From contig CM022667.1 of the NCBI GenBank assembly GCA_012295275.1, forward strand, positions 6,008,994 through 6,072,993: a DNA stretch of 64,000 bases. The letters are read 5' to 3'. Below are positions 37,205-64,000 of this stretch, one piece after another; positions within the stretch are counted from its first letter, which is position 1, and every line of letters starts with the position of its first letter. Source of the stretch: Chrysomallon squamiferum. Its lineage: Eukaryota; Mollusca; Gastropoda; Neomphalida; Peltospiridae. The notes beneath the pieces were generated by a model. The model had not been told where the DNA came from. It did no database searches and was given only the letters and a program-made list of their open reading frames with translations. A program made the translations under genes and the position numbers.

Positions 37205-37684
37205 TTGTTTTCTGTTCATAGTGGATACTGGATATGTATAGTTTATATCTGTAGTATATGCAAATATTTGTATCTATTACAATTAAGTCAACAAACAGGC
37301 GCAAACCTCAGACAAGAAACGAGCCGTATTTTAATAGAGTTGTTAGCACTTGAAAACTATCGCCTCTTATGCGCTGGGCCACGTGACAAGATATATATAC
37401 GCATTAGAGTTGAAATGTTAACTAAATATTGGAAATTTAATTTAATTTTTAAATGTTTATACTTTCATTTTCACCAGAAGCAGAGTCTCACGGAATTCAG
37501 ATTGCGTAACAAATATATCTTTCTGGGTTATCTGCCTGTTTATTTTAATGCCATGGAATTCAAATTACCAATTTATACTTCAAAGACGTGCGAATGTTTT
37601 ATTTTTGCCGCCAATTTTTCAACTCCATGGCATTGTTTTAAAAGAGAGGAGAAAAAGGCCAACACGAGAGCTCAGATTGTTTAG
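37205..37684 (+). CDS. Possible plus-strand ORF or exon of unknown function
   Basis: A 159-codon open frame in less AT-rich DNA, rare for this window. No family recognised; it is rich in Lys, Arg and aromatic residues and lacks a clear domain. Its start overlaps a strong 3' splice-site-like sequence (TTGTTTTCTGTTCATAG, ending at 37221), so it may be an internal exon. A GTAACT donor-like site lies after the purine-rich patch at about 36922. It could equally be chance. Confidence 0.2.
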   Translation: MFSVHSGYWICIVYICSICKYLYLLQLSQQTGANLRQETSRILIELLALENYRLLCAGPRDKIYIRIRVEMLTKYWKFNLIFKCLYFHFHQKQSLTEFRLRNKYIFLGYLPVYFNAMEFKLPIYTSKTCECFIFAANFSTPWHCFKREEKKANTRAQIV

Positions 37685-38005
37685 ATTATTTTGTTCTGTT
37701 TGCACATAACAGATATAATAAAATTTATAAAGTAGGTGGGAAAATTTTATGTATTCAGAAATGCTAAACATATTAAAGTAAGAAATAATGTTAGTTCTGC
37801 TTAATATAAATAAAAAAGTAAACAGATGACTGTTCTATATATATATATATATAAGCTAGAAAAAAAAAACAAATATATATATATATATATGATAGAAAAA
37901 ATTAAATATAAAATAAGAATAAACTGGCATTGTTAAACAGCAATTCATAATGTGGAACCAAGTAAGATAAAATCTTCATTTCAGTATTATGAAATTACCA
38001 AATCA

Positions 38006-38010
<5 letters not shown>

Positions 38011-38083
<73 letters not shown>
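38011..38083. repeat. (CA)n microsatellite, about 73 bp
   Basis: Uninterrupted CA run 3' of gene D. Confidence 0.9.
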
Positions 38084-38088
<5 letters not shown>

Positions 38089-39250
38089 AAGTAATAGAAA
38101 TAAAGAGAAAAAATAGCATTTATTACAACAGGAACAGCATTTGGAGAAAAACAAAAAGAAATCATCTAAATGAGAAAGAAATGTCAAAAAACAAATGGAT
38201 CATCTTCATAGAATGATTAAGTAACAAACCAGTAAATTATTTCAAATTCGTCATGTGTGACTTTCAGAAGGGATAACTATGAATTTGGTATTGATACAAT
38301 AACTGCAATTTCTTCCTGTTGCAAACTATTAATTATTATAATCCAGAATGTTTCAAACACACATTCATACAAACAGAGATCTGTGAAAAGTAAAATATAT
38401 CAGTAAGATAATCTATATTAGGTACTCAGCTTAGATTAATTTTGAAAAACTGGCCTGTTATGAAAATAGAGACAGAAATTAAAAAACAAAAGGACTAATA
38501 AAATAAAAGCATGATAGGGAACATTTCTATTAAGCCAGCTATGGGTAAAGCTTTCCTGTGATAACAGCATGAAAAATGTGCATGACAATGTCATTAGATG
38601 GAATTTATAAATGACTAAATATCCATAGACTTACATACAAACACATTTACCTCAATTACAGAAATAATTATTTCCTATGTCAGATATAACGATTTATGGA
38701 AAAACCTTTTTTCCTTTCACACATGGACTGTACTAAAATAATATAGTTTTTTTATAGTACAAAAAATTTGAACACTGTTATTTTACTACTTTCAAATGTG
38801 AAATGTTATCATTGTGATTCCAGATTAACTTTCTTCTTCCCTTTACAAAATAGGAATAAAAGAAACAGTGTCTATCTTACCCGGGAAATAATTTATAAAC
38901 TTAAAGAAAATTATAAACCAAATAAATAAAAATAGTAAAAATGATAAAAGTATTACATATTGATACTGCTTACACTGTAAAGCCAATATTTTGAGATTTC
39001 CTTTCATAAAATACATCATGATCATGTAACAAGAAAACTGAAGTGAAATAATTCTATAATTTTCACTTATATATATTAATATATATTTTGTACTGCTTTC
39101 TCTAGCTTTCACAAAGCTTAATTTATTTTAGATTATTTCACCATTTTTTATTTCTCTAATTAAAATTCAATACATTTTCAGATTTTCTTTGCAGTTTTGG
39201 TCTAAGTGTATACCTTTACACCAGTTTTGTTTGCTTTTGACTCTTATTAT

Positions 39251-39279
39251 TTTATTTCAGTTTTAAATTGTTATTTATT
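39251..39279 (-). terminator. Candidate poly(A) signals of gene D
   Basis: Two minus-strand AATAAA hexamers (39279-39274 and 39256-39251) lie about 42 and 65 nt after the gene D stop codon. In DNA this AT-rich the hexamer is common, so support is moderate. Confidence 0.4.
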
Positions 39280-39320
39280 ATTTTTCTTATATTATAAATT
39301 CATTTTCCTTTTTTGACATT

Positions 39321-60744
<21,424 letters not shown>

Positions 60745-60824
60745 AATTTATTAACTGTAAACAGTGATAGTGTTTCAGATTAAAAATCCCGTTCTAAGAA
60801 GAATCGAAGCTTTCGCTTGCAGTT

Positions 60825-60834
60825 CACTTCCTGG
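60825..60834 (-). promoter_or_regulatory. Candidate ETS-type site in the gene D promoter
   Basis: CCAGGAAGTG on the minus strand, 81 nt upstream of the gene D ATG, in the same context as in gene A. Since A and D share a recent segmental duplication, the C copy is the more informative comparison. Confidence 0.42.
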
Positions 60835-61037
60835 TTTGTTTCTGTCAACAATGCGTTCTTTTATCCTGATTTAATTAATGCAATAACATCCCATTTTAGA
60901 TTTAAATTAAAGTTACAGTATTATAGTGACTAAATACAAGCAAATCCTAGTTTTGATGCTTTATTACAATTATTAGCGATCATTTCATACCACAGGCTAA
61001 CTCACAGCGAACTTCCACTAAGTTTACAGTATTGAAT

Positions 61038-61253
61038 ATAAAATCTAAAACGAGGCTACGTCCTACCTCTGCTGTGGGTGGGTACAAAGGGTTATGTCCC
61101 GGGTGAGTGAGTGCTAATCAGAGCGAGCTGTTGTGAAGCAGGTCTACGAAAATAAAATCTAAAACGAGGCTACGTCCTACCTCTGCTGTGGGTGGGTACA
61201 AAGGGTTATGTCCCGGGTGAGTGCTAAGCAGAGCGAGCTGTTGTGAAGCACGT
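61038..61253. repeat. Tandem duplication, 114-bp units, upstream of gene D
   Basis: Two copies of a segment beginning ATAAAATCTAAAACGAGGCT and containing GTTATGTCCCGGGTGAGTG, at 61038 and 61152. Single at the gene A locus (about 6588-6700). Confidence 0.8.
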
Positions 61254-61503
61254 CTGGGTCAGGCACGCTATTTAACAAAGACTTGAAATGTGTAAACTTG
61301 TATAAGTTGTCCTGAAGTTAGTTCTAAGTCCCCGTACTCCTTAATCGCCTTAGACGTAGAGTGACAGGTGTGTGCAATCAAAAGTTTAGAACGAACTAAT
61401 TCTGTAACACAGTTATTAGCTCTAAGAATTTGTTTCACAGGTTATACTGGGACTGTTACAAAGTTTCATGCAAAAGGAGAATACTTGTTTATGTTTTGCT
61501 TCT

Positions 61504-61534
<31 letters not shown>

Positions 61535-62536
61535 TTTTAATTTTATTGTGCTTGGTAGTTATGTAATTTAGGTATCAATAAGCAGCAAGAATATACAGGA
61601 ATGTCTAATTTATTTAAACACAAAGACAACTTTTAAACTTTTTGATTAATTACTAAGTAAACCTGTTGGAAATCAGTACTGATATCAGACAATTTATACA
61701 GTACAAATTCTGTTTTTACGGTGAAAAAAATTATTACAGACACTGTAGAATAATAAATTCCGCCTGAATTTGATACTCTATCTAACAGCGAACCTTTTTA
61801 TCCAAATTTAAAATTAATGATCCCCTGTTGTTCGAAATTGTAATGATGGAAGTAAGAGGCAAAACATTTTTAACTGCAGGTAAATGATTTAATTCCAAAT
61901 ATAATGATTATTCTAGCAAACAAAAATATAATATTAGCAGTAAGTGTTTTTTTGTTTTGTTGTTGTTGTTGTTTGTTTTTATTTTTTATTTTTTACTTAA
62001 TGTTTGTTTTGTTTTTTTTGTTATTGTTTCTTTTGTTTTGTTTTTTGTTGTTGTTGTTGTTGTTTTTCAACAACTATTAGGACATCTTCACAACGTTTTG
62101 TGATGATGCAGAATGGTTAGAATAGAAATTAACACACCACGGAGAACAAGAAAGATATTTATTTTTTTATTTATTTTTACAGTTTACAAATTAAAACAAA
62201 ACAATATGGGTACAAAGTAAACAGTTAAGTTTGGGGGGGTATTCGGTTTTCTGAAACTTTTAATTTTCAGATCTTGCTTTGATGTGGTAAACTTTAGACA
62301 AAAAAAAAAAAAAAAAAAAAAAAGAGTTTGAGTTAGATGTAGATTTAGATTTAGAGGTAAATATAGTTTACTGTTTCTGCTATATATTAAACAACACTGA
62401 TAATACATTTTATTTCTTTACAATTTGTTTATCATTTCGATATTCAGAGAAGAAAGGATTCTAGTGAATTTTAGCATTGAATTAATTCAGTTGACCGCGT
62501 TATTTGATTACTTCGTGTAATTCCTGCTTAGTAAAA

Positions 62537-62695
62537 AGTAGTAGTAGTAGTAGTAGTTGTAGTAGTAGTAGTTGTAGTAGTAGTAGTAGTACTAGTAGTA
62601 GTAGTTGTAGTAGTAGGAGCAGGAAGTAGTAGTTGTTGTAGTATTAGTATTAGTAGTAGCAGTTGTATAATATAGTAGTAGTAGTAGTAGTAGTA
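62537..62695. repeat. (TAG)n-type trinucleotide repeat
   Basis: Counterpart of 8200-8380, with different internal interruptions. Confidence 0.85.
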
Positions 62696-63879
62696 AAGTG
62701 TGGGCGCTGTTGCTAGGAGAGTTCTCTAGTTCTGCTGTGGAGATGTTTCCTAGGATCTTCCTGACTGCTCAGTGTTGACCCAAGTACACTGATTTTACAC
62801 CTGACACAGTTCTTGTTCTCATCTCCCGTACCTTACTGATCAGACAGACAGAGAGAACAAAATGTAACGTGCTAAGCGGAGTGATAGGTACGCTCTCTAA
62901 CAAAGCCAGGGGTGTGTGTTCTGATTTGTATTTCAAGACTTTTACTCAACTTTTCAACTTCCTTAGTTGACACATTTCTCTCTGATTCTATGGTCATGAC
63001 TATGTGAAGGCAGATCGTTTTCTTCTCATTCTTGACAATGATATTGTATGTAGACGTACTTAGTTAATGCTCCGATTGCCCATAAAAGGAAAACTTTGTG
63101 ATTTCAAAATAACAATAATATAGAAGAACATCTGTGAAAACTGAGTTAATCTTTTAAAACATACATATTAAATGTTTTACACATTTAATCTGCTACCTTA
63201 GTTAATACTGAGAAACTCAGATATAGTGAATACTCGTTTCATCTGTCATGAGAAAAATGATGTCATCAAATGACACGCATCATGTCGGAAAACACTGCTC
63301 TACTCTGATCAGTGACAGGTTACCGTTGTTTGATATCATTCAATAAAAACAAAATCAAAAATAAGGTAACAACTTGTGATATATTTATTGTTATCTTATT
63401 ATTTTGTTATTATTATTATCAGATACATTAGTTTTGTGACAAAATAATTCTATAAATAAATTTAAAATAAATTCAGTGAGTCATGTTACATACCAATTTT
63501 TCTTTAAATTAAAATAATAATATTCAAATTTGGGTCATTATTCTAACTGAAATGGTATGATTATGATCTGCACGATTCGATACAGTTTGATTAGAAACAG
63601 TTCAAAGTTTATCTGTCCGTATTGCATAATAATTATAATAATTATAATGATCGACTGAACTAAACAGATGTTATAAATGTTCGGATTATTTTACGTTACG
63701 TCAGTTCAGATAGTCTATTTCTTACTTACTTCAAAGTATAATAAGTGCACACCGTCATATACCAAATGTTGTACTATCTGTCATGTATATACAGTCAACT
63801 GTTATTTTTCTAGTACATAAAGTCAAGTGTTGTAATTATAATTAAATAAGTAATACCAGGTATATCTATTATTTTTAAT

Positions 63880-63943
63880 ATTACAGTTATTTTACATACT
63901 GTGTACTTGTTGTACATACAGTCAAGTGTTGTAGTAGTCTCAC
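63880..63943 (-). repeat. V-exon head unit at the right edge
   Basis: Acceptor CTACAG then GTGAGACTACTACAACACTT..., like 18998-18940. It is followed by intron-like sequence rather than a full V exon, as at 9400-9691. Confidence 0.55.
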
Positions 63944-64000
63944 CTGTAGTTATTATTGTTATTTTATATTTTTATTCGTTTTATCTTTTGAAACAGTTTT

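Larger units (their letters stand above)
34744..39320. other. Intergenic between gene C and gene D
   Basis: 34744-35300 is the gene C promoter side with similarity to the gene A upstream DNA. 35340-36230 is dominated by (ATT)n, (TTTA)n and T-rich sequence. 36830-36925 is a purine-rich, less AT-rich patch. One long plus-strand open frame (37205-37684) is listed separately. 38011-38083 is a CA run. Confidence 0.55.
60745..64000. other. Upstream region of gene D
   Basis: Promoter and non-genic DNA matching 6298-9748. No exon recognised before the window edge. A V-exon head with acceptor (63945-63944) shows that another gene B-type 5' end, intact or relic, lies just beyond 64000. Confidence 0.55.

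Noticed and set aside
38843-39112. 89-codon minus-strand frame 3' of gene D
   Set aside because: It lies after the gene D stop and candidate poly(A) signals, is rich in Ile/Phe/Leu from AT-rich DNA, and has no homologue in the other loci.

Overview
The window is AT-rich, microsatellite-dense eukaryotic (metazoan) DNA. Short coding exons on the minus strand are separated by introns with GT..AG borders. The exons encode immunoglobulin (Ig) and fibronectin type III (FN3) domains, and the intron/exon style and domain types suggest an invertebrate, most likely a mollusc or another lophotrochozoan. The species cannot be fixed from the sequence alone. I saw no bacterial genes, tRNA, rRNA or CRISPR.

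The content is a tandem cluster of four paralogous single-pass receptor genes, all read on the minus strand. Gene A runs from its ATG at 6297 down past base 1 (3' part outside the window). Gene B runs 19133 to 11240. Gene C runs 34743 to 22058. Gene D runs 60744 to 39321. Each starts with a signal-peptide exon, followed by Ig exons, one FN3 exon (seen in B, C and D), a transmembrane exon and short cytoplasmic exons. I name the recurring Ig types alpha (V-like, 363 nt), beta (255 nt), gamma (255 nt), delta (279 nt) and epsilon (I-set, 306 nt). Orders are: A = SP-alpha-beta-gamma-delta-epsilon...; B = SP-V-beta'-gamma'-delta-epsilon-FN3-TM-tail; C = SP-(alpha-beta)x3-gamma-delta-epsilon-FN3-TM-tail; D = SP-alpha-alpha-beta-gamma-delta-epsilon-FN3-TM-tail. 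Every extracellular exon is a multiple of three and is flanked by phase-1 introns, so whole domains can be added, lost or skipped without a frame change.

The tails differ. Gene D has a distinct transmembrane/tail module with ITIM-like tyrosine motifs (VLYAVV, LVYTEV). B and C share another tail (SPYSVL; PLYDDL in B, SLYDNL in C), but C has a stop codon just after its membrane anchor. In-frame stops also lie in the delta exons of A and C (the same Trp codon changed to TGA) and in the FN3 exon of B (TAA). Each of these three extracellular stops is in a frame-neutral exon. Only gene D reads open throughout, given one uncertain acceptor at its TM exon.

The locus is actively rearranging. About 5.8 kb around the 5' end of gene A is repeated around the 5' end of gene D. 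The alpha-beta pair of gene C is a near-identical tandem triplication with a period of about 1594 bp. A gene C/gene D block of about 3.8 kb is nearly identical. A decayed hAT-type transposase sits in a gene D intron beside DNA that elsewhere lies 3' of genes B and C. The layout resembles families of paired inhibitory/tailless immune-type receptors; that role is inferred from domain and tail structure only.
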